From Sphingobium sp. SCG-1 (GTDB lineage: Bacteria > Pseudomonadota > Alphaproteobacteria > Sphingomonadales > Sphingomonadaceae): a DNA stretch of 64,000 bases. Below are positions 9,072 to 17,648 of the stretch, piece after piece. The position numbers were made by a program, and so were the translations under genes. The stretch spans positions 558,001 through 622,000 of the forward strand of contig NZ_CP026372.1 in assembly GCF_002953135.1 (NCBI RefSeq), read 5' to 3'. The notes beneath the pieces were generated by a model. The model was not told the origin of the DNA. It made no database searches and worked only from the letters and a program-made list of their open reading frames with translations. Each line of letters opens with the position of its first letter. Within the stretch, counting starts at the first letter, position 1.

Positions 9072-10132
9072 GGTTTCATCCAACGGAAGAGCAGGAAGCC
9101 ATCGTAGCGGCTGTCCGCGGCACGCTCGGGGAGTGCTGGGCACCCCGCCTGCGGAACTTCGCGGAGGGCGAAGCCGACTTCGACGCGCAAAGCTGGCAGG
9201 CATTGATGAACCTGGGGCTGACCGGACTGATGGTGCCAGAAGATCGCGGGGGCATAGGTCTAGGGCTGGTAGATGCCGCGCTGGTCATGGAGGCAGCGGG
9301 CATGGCTGCCGCGCCGGGCCCGCTTGGCGCGCAGATGTTGGCATCAATGCTGCTGTCGAGCTTGCCCTCAGAACGGTCGCGCGATTGGCTCAAGGCGCTG
9401 CTTGAGGGGTCCCGGATCGCGACTATGGCGCTGGGCGGCAACTGGATCCCCGAAAGCTGGAATGTAGCATTTGACGGGTTCGCCGTGAACGGCGAAGTGC
9501 GTTTTGTTCTGGGTGCAGGATCCGCCGATTTCTTTATTGTGGGAACCACCGATGGAGGTCTGGCTTTGGTGGAACGAGGAGATGCAGTCTTGTTGAAAAC
9601 CCTGCTGTCCTCCGATCATACTCGCCGTCTTTCGAGCGTCACGTTCCAGGCGGCGCCTGCGACCTTGCTGTGTGCGGCGGGTGATCCGCTCGTTCCTCGG
9701 CTTTTCGATGCTATGTTAGTTCTGTCGGCGGCCGAGGCATTGGGCGCCGCGCAATATTGCCTCGATCTTTCTGTATCCTATGCCCAACAGCGAGTGCAGT
9801 TTGGCCAGCCTATAGGAAGTTTTCAGGCCCTCAAGCATCAGCTTGCGGATCTGGCCCTGGAAGTCGAACCCGCCAGGGCTCTGCTCTGGTATGCAGCCTA
9901 TGCCCAGGACGCGGGATTGCCAGACCGGCATCGGGCGGCAGCAATCGCCAAGGCACATATAGCAGATCGCTTCGTGTCCGTAGCCCGCGGCAGCGTCGCG
10001 GCACATGGCGGCATCGGCTATACATGGGAGTATGAGTTGAGCCACTGGTTTCGGCGCTCGCTATTCGATCACGCCTGGCTCGGTACGCCAGCGCAGCATC
10101 GCGCTCGCGCGGCGGCGCTGGCAGAGTGGTGA
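9068..10132 (+). CDS. Acyl-CoA dehydrogenase, beta-type partner (second pair)
   Basis: 354 residues from the coupled ATG at 9068; an earlier in-frame ATG at 8942 lies deep inside the upstream gene and is rejected. The N-terminal helical domain is recognisable ('FHPTEEQEAIVAAVRGTLG'), and the C-terminal half has the adenine-binding features 'QRVQFGQPIGSFQALKHQ' and 'AHGGIGYTWE'. The 'SEPGxGSD' loop is missing. It pairs with the preceding alpha-type gene. Confidence 0.88.
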   Translation: MRFHPTEEQEAIVAAVRGTLGECWAPRLRNFAEGEADFDAQSWQALMNLGLTGLMVPEDRGGIGLGLVDAALVMEAAGMAAAPGPLGAQMLASMLLSSLPSERSRDWLKALLEGSRIATMALGGNWIPESWNVAFDGFAVNGEVRFVLGAGSADFFIVGTTDGGLALVERGDAVLLKTLLSSDHTRRLSSVTFQAAPATLLCAAGDPLVPRLFDAMLVLSAAEALGAAQYCLDLSVSYAQQRVQFGQPIGSFQALKHQLADLALEVEPARALLWYAAYAQDAGLPDRHRAAAIAKAHIADRFVSVARGSVAAHGGIGYTWEYELSHWFRRSLFDHAWLGTPAQHRARAAALAEW

Positions 10133-10384
10133 TCCAACCAGGAGCATGGGGTGCGAGGAGATTTCCCTCATTCAAGCAGGCGCGAGCCAGCCTCATGACT
10201 ACTTAACATGGATGTTCTTGCCGGTACGCGCGCGGCAGATTGCGGGATGTTGCGGTTGCGCATCAGTATAGCTTTCGGCGTACGCTCCCAACGATATGCT
10301 GCCTACTTTAACCGAACTTGTTTACGGCGAATTCAAGAGATCGTGCCCGAGAATTCGGCCAGCCAATCGCGGCACTAGGTCGGG

Positions 10385-11106
10385 GCCCCAATTTGAGGCA
10401 AAACCCCGCAATCTTTCCGATTATGGAGAATGATGCGGGCACCGGGGCGGAAAGCACGTCAGCGATTATGGGGAATTGGCGAAGTCACGCCCGCCCGCGA
10501 GCAGCATCAACGGCATTTGCGCCTATGCAACCGCTCCAGGTCGGGCATCAGGGGAGTTTGGTGGTCCGCTACCCATTCTCTGCCAGAGAAGCGTTCCACT
10601 TCCTGTTCCACCAACCCCATTTCGGGTAAATCCCTGATACTGTCGAAAAAGGAGTGCGACAGCCAGAGTGCTTTTGCTTGCTCCAAGGGGTGCGGCATTT
10701 ACGATTGCCCACCATTGGCTGCACCATTCCTCGGACCAGTCCCATGGCCGTGTTGATCAAGCTTAGACTGCGTGTCCTTTCTGGCTGGTTCAGCGCGGAA
10801 TTCAGTGCGATGCTGTCCCCCATGGACATGCCGACCAAGTCGCATTGGTCACAAAGCCAAGGGCGTCGAGCAGACCGCCCAAATCTGCAGAGTGGGAAAA
10901 GTTTGATCATCAGCGAGAGGAGATTGGCCGAAACCTCTCAAATCATAGCGAACATAGCCACGGCCCGTTGGCAGGATCGGCCAGAGTGGATCCCAACTCG
11001 CCACCGCGCCGCCAAAACCAGGGACGAAAACCGCCGGCGTTCCGTAGCCCTTGCCTTCGACGTGCAAACGAGCGCTCTTCGATTTTGCGACGTACGAAGC
11101 TGACAC
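10385..11106 (-). pseudogene. Alpha/beta hydrolase, broken by several frameshifts
   Basis: Read across frames on the minus strand this is one alpha/beta hydrolase: GTG start at 11106, 'PAVFVPGFGGAVASW' (oxyanion region), 'YVRYDLRGFGQS', then a shift to 'LCDQCDLVGMSMGDSIALN' holding the nucleophile elbow GMSMG, another shift to 'EQAKALWLSHSFFDSIRDL', and a third to 'MPLMLLAGGRDFA', the region of the acid residue. At least three frameshifts separate the pieces and the His end is lost, so no active enzyme can be made. It follows a SnoaL-like gene, the same order as at 52-53 kb. Confidence 0.85.
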
Positions 11107-11187
11107 AGCGTTCTCGAGTTAACTAGGACCGGACCATCGGGTGCCCAGAGTCTGCGGTCAGGCTGGTAAGCATTGCTCAGAACTTGT

Positions 11188-11622
11188 CTATCCTTGGCTC
11201 GGCGGCGGGATCCTGACATCACCTTGGATAAGTTTGTGCGAGAAACACCATGTGCCATCGACAAGCTTCAGTTTGTCATAGTGCCGGCCAAAACCGTTGC
11301 AATGAACTGGAGTGCCCTCCGAGACGGTGAAAAGGCAGGAATACATGCGTACCTCAGCACTTCCCGCAGCCTGGTCGATGTCGATGACATGATTGCTAAG
11401 AATGTGGCGACCGATGTGCCCTGCGGACGGCGTAGGTATGATGCGCTCGAGGAGCTGACTGACTTCCGATGCGCCCGTTCCGGACATTGGAGGAAAGCCT
11501 GGAACTGTCATTTCCAGTGTGCCGTCGTCGCCAAACATAGCGGCTACGGCAGCAACGTTCCGCTGATCGAGGCTTTCTATAAATCGGTGTTCGAGATTGG
11601 TGATCGCCTGATAATCATTCAT
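11188..11622 (-). CDS. SnoaL-like / NTF2-fold protein
   Basis: 144 residues with the cone-shaped NTF2 pattern: an N-terminal helix 'ITNLEHRFIESLDQRN', 'MFGDDGTLEM', 'GRHILSNHVIDID', and a strand ending 'GTWCFSHKLIQGD'. Members are cyclases, isomerases (ketosteroid isomerase-like) or dehydratase-like proteins; the function here is open. GAAGAGGA precedes the ATG. It lies 30 bases after an SDR gene and before a decayed hydrolase, probably as one transcript. Confidence 0.8.
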   Translation of the reverse strand: MNDYQAITNLEHRFIESLDQRNVAAVAAMFGDDGTLEMTVPGFPPMSGTGASEVSQLLERIIPTPSAGHIGRHILSNHVIDIDQAAGSAEVRMYSCLFTVSEGTPVHCNGFGRHYDKLKLVDGTWCFSHKLIQGDVRIPPPSQG

Positions 11623-11652
11623 AGTCCAGTCCTCTTCCGCCGCGGCTTTCTA

Positions 11653-12423
11653 TCATTTGATGTTGAAACGCTGCGCTCCGTCTATGCGAATGGTTTCGCC
11701 GTTGAGAAAGTCGTTCTCGACGATTTGGCAGGCCAGCGCAGCATATTCTTCCGGCCTGCCCATGCGTTTGGGATTGGGCACCAGCGGACCCCATTTTTTC
11801 TGCGCTTCTTCCGGCCCTATTCGGTATGCCGGCGTCAGGAAGGTGCCCGGCGCAATGCACATGACGCGGATGCCCAGCGGCGCGAGATCGCGCGCAGCGG
11901 GAAGCGTCAGCGAAATCACGCCGCCCTTGGCCGCCGCATAGTCCGACTGGCCGACCTGCCCCTCAAAGCCGGCAATGCTGGCGGTGGTGATAATGACGCC
12001 CCGTTGTTCGGATTCGAGCGGCTCATTCTTCGCCATGGATTCGGCCGCCAGCGAAAGAACGTTGAACGTGCCGCCGAGAAACAGATTAATCGTCTTCTGA
12101 AAGGTTTCAAAGGGGTAACGCTTGCCTTCGCGCCCCACAATGCGTGAAACCGCAGCCCCGCCGCCATGCACGATAACGCATGTGCGCAAGGGCCCGAGTT
12201 GTTCCGCTGCGACGATGGCCGTACGGACCGAGTCCTCGCTGGTAACATCGGTTTTCACGAAGTGCCCGCGATCGCCCAATTCGTAAGCGAGCGCTTGGCC
12301 CTTTTCTTCCGAGAAATCGGCAACGACGACGTTTGCGCCCATCTCTGCGAAGCGACGCACGGTCGCGGCTCCAAACCCGCCCCCTCCACCAACAACAAGA
12401 GCGGCTCCGCCTTTTAGTTCCAT
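11653..12423 (-). CDS. SDR, 3-hydroxyacyl-CoA dehydrogenase type II-like
   Basis: 256 residues with a Rossmann N-terminus 'GGGGGFGAATVRRFAE', 'ADFSEEKG' after strand 2, Ser in 'TTASIAGFEG', and the catalytic pair in 'SDYAAAKGG'. The overall layout, including the C-terminal 'GETIRIDGAQR', is that of the 17beta-HSD10/HADH2 group, which oxidises 3-hydroxyacyl-CoA and some hydroxysteroids. The likely role is the NAD-dependent step of a beta-oxidation turn. AAAGGG lies before the ATG. Upstream is a 176-base gap with A/T-rich promoter-like sequence. Confidence 0.85.
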   Translation of the reverse strand: MELKGGAALVVGGGGGFGAATVRRFAEMGANVVVADFSEEKGQALAYELGDRGHFVKTDVTSEDSVRTAIVAAEQLGPLRTCVIVHGGGAAVSRIVGREGKRYPFETFQKTINLFLGGTFNVLSLAAESMAKNEPLESEQRGVIITTASIAGFEGQVGQSDYAAAKGGVISLTLPAARDLAPLGIRVMCIAPGTFLTPAYRIGPEEAQKKWGPLVPNPKRMGRPEEYAALACQIVENDFLNGETIRIDGAQRFNIK

Positions 12424-12599
12424 TTCAAGCCCTTTCTTTCGTTTGTCCGGCCTATACTATGAATGGGATATAGTTCAATTATATTAACAAATCGGAAGCC
12501 TGCCGAGAATTTTAGAGGGTTCTATTTTAACGTTTATATCCGGCCGACCAAAATGAGAGGAAGTTTTGATACATAGCGAACAATTGAAAGGTGCATTCC

Positions 12600-13327
12600 A
12601 TGCAGCTGGTTGTTCATGCCCGCTGACAGCTAGATAGCGTCGCGAAAGCATTTTCGTCCAAAAGCGATGCATTGACCTGGAAGATGCCGTCGCTCCTGAA
12701 AAAAAACGGCCGGAAGCGCGCCGCAGTCTGGCTGGCGTGTTGGGCTCGAACGATACTGCCCGCTTAGCCACTCGTATCAATTCGCCCTCTACGATAGGCG
12801 GTCTTGCGGACCTTCAGGCGATCGTGTTGGCGGATGCCTATCCGACATTCCTTATCTTGCCGAAATCGGAGTCGGCTGGCGTACTGCGGCAAAATCAATG
12901 CGCTGATGAGAAGCCAACGGCTCTCGTCGCACTTGTGGAAAGTGCTTGGGGTCTGAGGCATGTGGAAGCTGTCGCCGAGGCGACGCCAAGGCTGCGCGCG
13001 ATCATTTTCGGTGCTGCGGGCATGGCCTCCGATCTAGGATGCGAGCGAGGAGGGGGGTTACTGCATGCCGCGCGATGCCACATTGCGATTGCATGTGCCG
13101 CCGGAGGCATTGCTGCAATCGATCCGCCTTCCTTTAACCTCAACGATCTTGAAGCGATGGCCGCAGAAGCCGACCGGGCCTGCAAATTGGGTTTTGCGGG
13201 AAAAGCCGCCATTCACCGAAGCCAAATTGCGCCCATAGATGCGAGCTTTCGACCGGATGCGAAGGCATTGGACCGTGCCCGCCGGATAGTGGAACTGGCA
13301 AAGAAGGGCGTAGGCGTAGATGATTGA
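12600..13327 (+). pseudogene. CoA-ester lyase (HpcH/HpaI, CitE-like), frameshifted at the N-terminus
   Basis: The C-terminal two-thirds is open: 'ALVESAWGLRHVEAVAEA', 'IFGAAGMASDLG', 'AIDPPSFNLND', 'GFAGKAAIHRSQIAPI'. The N-terminal third can only be read across frames: ATG at 12600 leads to 'SWLFMPADS', then 'DSVAKAFSSKSDAL', then 'IDLEDAVAPEKKRPEARR', with at least three frame changes and one TAG. In addition the metal-binding Asp normally found in 'FGxxD' is Gly. Intact relatives cleave malyl-, citramalyl- or hydroxy-methylglutaryl-like CoA esters. Non-functional as read. Confidence 0.85.
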
Positions 13328-13390
13328 CGAAGCAATGGATAGATCGGCAAGGGCGCTGATGGCCAGATGGAGCTGACCAGCTCCGCTTGG

Positions 13391-14148
13391 TTATTTGTTC
13401 AGGCGCGAACGAAGGCCCGCCGGAGACGATCAGCGTCTCGCCGGTGATGAAGCTGGCGTCTTGTGAACAGAGGAACCGAGCTGCATTGGCGATGTCCGGT
13501 AGGCGGCCGAGGCGGTTTATTAACTGCACATCTTCGATATAGTGTCGCGTCAGCTCTTCGCCCATTTCCGCCATAGCGCGTTGCGAGTCTACGAGGCCAG
13601 GCGCGATACCCACGACGCGGATTCCATCGGCCGAAAATTCCCTTGCTAGAGCGACAGTAAGGCCATTCACGGTCTGCTTAGAGATGCCGTAGGCGCTCTC
13701 TGCCTTAAACCCCGCCATTGAGGATATGTTTACGATCACGCCCCCTTCGCGCCCACATGGACTCCCTGCATGCCTTGGCGCAGGAGACAATGCCAAGCCC
13801 ATTCACCTGGAGCAGGCGGCACCATGCGTCGTACGCCGGTTCGCTCACACGCTTTGTGTAATGGGGTAGATGCAATCCGGCAATGTTGACCAGTATATCT
13901 ATGCCGCCGAATTGCCGACAGGTCATTGTCACGGCCAGTTCGACACTTTCCGGCTCGCCGACGTCGCATGCTATGGCTGCGGCAGTTCTCCCTGCCTCGA
14001 TAAGCACTCGGGCAGCTTTTTCACCCGCCATTGCATCCATGTCCGCGATCATTATCGTCGCGCCTCTGGCAGCAAGTGTCTCGGCAATGGCATAGCCTAT
14101 TCCCGAGCCGGCCCCAGTTATGAACGCCACTTTGCCGTCGAAATCCAT
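13391..14148 (-). pseudogene. SDR family oxidoreductase with a frameshift
   Basis: The first 130 codons from the ATG at 14148 read cleanly: 'ITGAGSGIGYAIAETLAARG', 'ACDVGEPESVELAV', 'ILVNIAG'. At about 13750 the frame changes and the rest continues as 'GGVIVNISSMAGFKAESAYG' with the 'YGISK' catalytic pair and 'ITGETLIVSGGPSF'. A second small shift near the end would give the natural stop at 13391; otherwise the frame runs on to 13140. It begins inside the last 31 bases of the CoA-transferase gene, with GGAAAGAG ahead of its ATG, so it was the last gene of the ligase operon. Confidence 0.85.
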
Positions 14149-15497
14149 TCTCTTTCCGATTTATCGCGGGCACCGTCCTGTTCTCGGACGTCCTGATGCA
14201 TCTCATTGGTGGCTGTTACAACCGGGAGACGCTGTGGATAGAGCGGGGCTCCATCTTCCTCCGCCAAAGCCTGCCAGTGCGACAGTTGCTCAGTCGAGCA
14301 CAGGCCGAGACTCATGGCATGGCGCATAGTTCCGCAAAGCGAGATATCGACCAGCGCGCTCACCCCTTGAGACCAAAAATGCCAGGTCGCCAAGGCGGCA
14401 TGAATGCCGGTCATAGGATCCGCTATGGCGTCACCGGCAAATAAAGCGGTGTCCCAGCCAAGCTTCATTGCATGCACCAGTCCGGCTTCGACAGCCGCGT
14501 CGTCACCAAAGGCCACACGCCGGTCATGAGGGGGCAGCCGACCATGGCCTGTAATGCCGATCCAAAGACCCCCTTGGGCGATGAACTGTTCCGCCAGTAT
14601 ACCGATCCGGCGTAATGCGTTGGGGCGGCTGGCCTCAATGATAATATCCGCTGAAAAGACCAGATCGCGCAGGCGTTCGCGATCCTGGAAATCAATCGTC
14701 CCCTGCTGCTTCATTCCGTTCAACAGGTTGAAAAAATCTTCATTGGCTAATCGGCCGCCGTCGGGTCGTGTCAAGCTCTCGACCTTCACAACTTCCGCTC
14801 CCATCATGGCGAGCAGCGATCCGGCCAAAGGCCCGGCCCAAAGCGAGGAAAAGTCGAGCACGCGCGGTGAGTGCGCCGGCTTGGCTCGGTATCTCCTACA
14901 AGACGCCGCGAACCACTGGTGGACACCGGTCACGGGTACGTCAGCGGCTATTGCCATGCCGAGTTCCACGCCACGGGCAAGCATGTCCGCTCGATAATGC
15001 CGGGCGAAAAGCGAGGAGAGGGCGGCCTCGTCAGTTTCGGGCTCGCAATGCAGCAGTGCAGGCAGAAGTTCGCGGTCGTCTTCGCGCGCCAGGTTTATGG
15101 CGATGCGGCCGTCGAGGCATTCGAATAGGTGGCAGCTACCATTCGCTGAGACTGCGCCCTTGCGCCGAAGCCGCAGGATACGGGCCCGTTCGCCCAGCAG
15201 CAGGGCACCCGACGTGGGGAGATCGGTTGCATCCGGCGCGATGAAGCCCAGCGCCATAAGAGCGCCATCGGCAGCAGCGGCCAGCGGGGCGGGATGGACG
15301 AGGCCTTTGCCGCCCGGTAAGCCAGTAATGGCCATCAGCCCGGCCCGGCGCCAGGCCAAAGCGGGGTGATCCGCTTCGCCGCTTACTGGAGCTTCAATAC
15401 CCAGTGTGGAGAGCAGGCAGCGGGCATAATATGCCGCGAGTTTGTCTTCGTTACCGGGCAGGCATGGTTGAGAGGCCGTGTCCACCGGCGAATTCAA
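14118..15497 (-). CDS. Type III CoA-transferase (CaiB/BaiF family), permuted-looking domain order
   Basis: 459 residues. The usual N-terminal CaiB core, 'VLDFSSLWAGPLAGSLLAMM', begins only near residue 215; 'AGDAIADPMTG' further on carries the probable catalytic Asp. The first 210 residues hold segments such as 'AGLMAITGLPGGKGL', which in ordinary CaiB proteins lie after the core. The family moves CoA between acids and CoA esters, so it could activate or recycle a pathway acid. The start is a TTG overlapping the ligase stop (TTGA). The 3' end overlaps the broken SDR. Confidence 0.82.
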   Translation of the reverse strand: MNSPVDTASQPCLPGNEDKLAAYYARCLLSTLGIEAPVSGEADHPALAWRRAGLMAITGLPGGKGLVHPAPLAAAADGALMALGFIAPDATDLPTSGALLLGERARILRLRRKGAVSANGSCHLFECLDGRIAINLAREDDRELLPALLHCEPETDEAALSSLFARHYRADMLARGVELGMAIAADVPVTGVHQWFAASCRRYRAKPAHSPRVLDFSSLWAGPLAGSLLAMMGAEVVKVESLTRPDGGRLANEDFFNLLNGMKQQGTIDFQDRERLRDLVFSADIIIEASRPNALRRIGILAEQFIAQGGLWIGITGHGRLPPHDRRVAFGDDAAVEAGLVHAMKLGWDTALFAGDAIADPMTGIHAALATWHFWSQGVSALVDISLCGTMRHAMSLGLCSTEQLSHWQALAEEDGAPLYPQRLPVVTATNEMHQDVREQDGARDKSEREWISTAKWRS

Positions 15498-16996
15498 TCA
15501 TTGGCCAAGGCTTTGGCCATCTCAACCTTGAGAGTTCTACGCAGAACCTTGCCGGTGTCGTTATAAGGTAAGGCATCTCGAAAATCCCACGTTTCGGGCG
15601 TCTTGGTCGAACGCAGTCGCGCCTGAACCCATTGCTTCAGCTCGTCCTGACTTGCCGCTTTACCCGGCTTGAGTACGATGGCCGCTGCAACACGTTCACC
15701 CCATTGATTGTCAGGCAAACCAAGGATGGCGACATCGTCTATAGCTTCGTGCTCCCGCAGAACATCCTCGATCTCCCCAGGAGAAATATTCTCGCCGCCG
15801 CGCACGATCACGTCATCGAGGCGACCCTCGATGAACAGATAACCCGCTCCGTCGAGCCAGCCGGCATCGTTGGTCGGGAACCATCCGTCGGCAGTCAGCG
15901 CGGATCTGCCGAGATACTCACCCGAAACCTGTTCACCCCGGACAAAGACTTCGCCGGGTACTCCCGCCGCGCATACGATTCCTGCCTCGTCGCGAATTTC
16001 GAGTTCGAGAGTCGGTAACGGGCGGCCGACCGAGCTCAGGCGCCTGCGTACCATGGGGTCGTCGGATGCGATGGCGGCGCGATGATCGTCCGGGTCCAGA
16101 ATGGCGATGGTCGAGCTGGTTTCGGTAAGTCCATACGCATTGACGAAATCGACTTCCGGCAGAATTTCAAGCGCCTTTTTGATGGTCGGAAGCGGCATTC
16201 GTCCGCCACCATAGGACAGGGCGCGCAGAGCGGGCAAGGCTTCCCCGCGTTCTTGCAGCACATCGAGAATGCGCCCCAGCATGGTCGGAACCACCATGGC
16301 ATGGGTGACGCCTTGCTGCTTGGCCAGTTGGATCCAAGCTTCCGGCGTAAAAGTTGGCAAATAGGCGAGACGTCTACCGCCATAGATGTTGGTCAATGCA
16401 GCCGAGATGCCGGCGATATGATAGGGCGGTACGCTGATGAGTGTGGCGTCGCGCTCGCCCGCTCCCATATATTCCACAGTGGAGATGACATAGGAGGTGA
16501 GATTGGAATGGCGCAGGATCGCCGCTTTGGGTTCGCCTGTGGTGCCGCTGGTGAAAAGCAGGATCGCCGTGTCGTTCACTTCAGCGGAAGAGAATTGCGC
16601 ATCGCTATGTTCGGACGCATGCAATGAAAATTGCTCGGGGGTGATCGCCATGATACCTTCAATCCCGGCGACACGCGGCATCATGTCCGCATCCACGACG
16701 GCCACAGCAGGCGCGGTTCGGGCCAGAAGGCGCCGCAAATCGTCGTCCGGGAGCCGATAATTAAGCGGAACGAAGGGCCGACCGGCAAGGCCGGACGAAA
16801 ACAAGCAAAGCGGAAACGCCGGGCCGTTAAGCCCGATGTAGACGAGCTTGTCTCCTGCCTGCCGCATCAACCAGCTGGCGGAGCCTTTGGCACTCCGATG
16901 TAACTCATCCAATGTTACCGATCCGGCCGGACCTGCAATGGCGATGCGATCTGGAAAGGCGTCGGCCCCCATCTCGAGAAGAAGCGGCAATTCCAT
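15494..16996 (-). CDS. Acyl-CoA synthetase (AMP-forming, class I adenylate-forming)
   Basis: 500 residues with the complete set of motifs: P-loop 'LFTSGTTGEPKAA', 'NAYGLTETSS', and the catalytic lysine Lys483 in 'NDTGKVLRRTL'. It activates a carboxylic acid with ATP to its CoA thioester. The start at 16996 is preferred over the longer frame to 17116 because AAGGGG lies 6 bases ahead and the protein then begins like other family members. It sits 16 bases after a small conserved-looking gene and overlaps the CoA-transferase gene, so the three form an operon. Confidence 0.92.
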   Translation of the reverse strand: MELPLLLEMGADAFPDRIAIAGPAGSVTLDELHRSAKGSASWLMRQAGDKLVYIGLNGPAFPLCLFSSGLAGRPFVPLNYRLPDDDLRRLLARTAPAVAVVDADMMPRVAGIEGIMAITPEQFSLHASEHSDAQFSSAEVNDTAILLFTSGTTGEPKAAILRHSNLTSYVISTVEYMGAGERDATLISVPPYHIAGISAALTNIYGGRRLAYLPTFTPEAWIQLAKQQGVTHAMVVPTMLGRILDVLQERGEALPALRALSYGGGRMPLPTIKKALEILPEVDFVNAYGLTETSSTIAILDPDDHRAAIASDDPMVRRRLSSVGRPLPTLELEIRDEAGIVCAAGVPGEVFVRGEQVSGEYLGRSALTADGWFPTNDAGWLDGAGYLFIEGRLDDVIVRGGENISPGEIEDVLREHEAIDDVAILGLPDNQWGERVAAAIVLKPGKAASQDELKQWVQARLRSTKTPETWDFRDALPYNDTGKVLRRTLKVEMAKALAND

Positions 16997-17012
16997 GTCG
17001 AACCCCTTGCCG

Positions 17013-17318
17013 TTAATCAGAACTTGGAAGTGCTTTGGCTTCTTTAACGGGCATGGGCCTACCATCGGCAGAAAGAGAGCCTTGACCCGCCTTCGTGACG
17101 AGAACCTCCAGAGCACTTTCCTCGTCGAAATACCGTTTGCCCGTCATCGTTCCGCCGGAATGGGCCGGAAGCAATTCCGCGGTCGTCAGCGTTTCGCCCG
17201 CAGGCACCATGGCGTGCCCCCCGCATTCTAGCGTAACGGACGTTTTGGGCGGACGAACGACTATGATTTCGGTGCTGCAAGATGCACTTTTCCAGCGCGA
17301 TCCGGGTTTTAGTTCCAT
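17013..17318 (-). CDS. Small protein of unknown function upstream of a CoA ligase
   Basis: 101 residues. No domain that I can name. It has 'ELKPGSRWKSASCSTEII' at the N-terminus, a second cysteine in 'LECGGHAMVP', and a charged C-terminus. The two Cys and one His could bind a metal, but that is a guess. I believe similar short frames occur next to acyl-CoA ligases in other aerobic degraders, which suggests a helper role, but this is from memory and not tested. It is the first gene of the minus-strand ligase operon. Confidence 0.6.
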   Translation of the reverse strand: MELKPGSRWKSASCSTEIIVVRPPKTSVTLECGGHAMVPAGETLTTAELLPAHSGGTMTGKRYFDEESALEVLVTKAGQGSLSADGRPMPVKEAKALPSSD

Positions 17319-17648
17319 TGCAGTGTCTTCCCCTTGGGTAATTTCTTCGATTGTCTACAGCACATGTTGCGGTCGCTTCTAAACCGCTCTCGCTGATCGG
17401 GATAATGCATTCCAACTCTATAGCTCGTCTCGCGCAAAAGCGCGAATGACTTCATTCAGCGCCGGATCATGCATCTTGTCTCGATTGTAGCTGTCACCCA
17501 CTTGTCTCATAGCAAAATCCTATATACAATTAAACGGTATATAAGGTGTGGACGAAGAAATTGAAGGCATTTTTTTCCCGAGGATGGTTCTCACTTTTTG
17601 TGGCGACCCGCCGCATTGTGGTCAGTGCGAGGCGCAAGGTAACTGAAT
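17319..17648. promoter_or_regulatory. Divergent promoter region with a TATATAC palindrome
   Basis: No gene. It separates two divergent operons: the minus-strand ligase unit and the large plus-strand dehydrogenase unit. A perfect inverted repeat TATATAC-9-GTATATA lies at 17521-17543, about 105 bases before the plus-strand start. Its size (23 bp) suits a dimeric repressor such as TetR or MarR type. Parts of it also look like -10 sequences, so it may overlap the promoter itself. Confidence 0.5.

Noticed and set aside
11173..12147. A 324-codon plus-strand open frame opposite the SnoaL-like and SDR genes
   Set aside because: The minus strand encodes two well-formed proteins with their own ribosome sites; the plus-strand frame is compositionally a shadow.
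12551..12559. A half-match (ATGAGAGGA) to the 17-bp palindrome near 12.55 kb
   Set aside because: The left half does not match the consensus and the last bases differ, so it is not counted as a fourth site.
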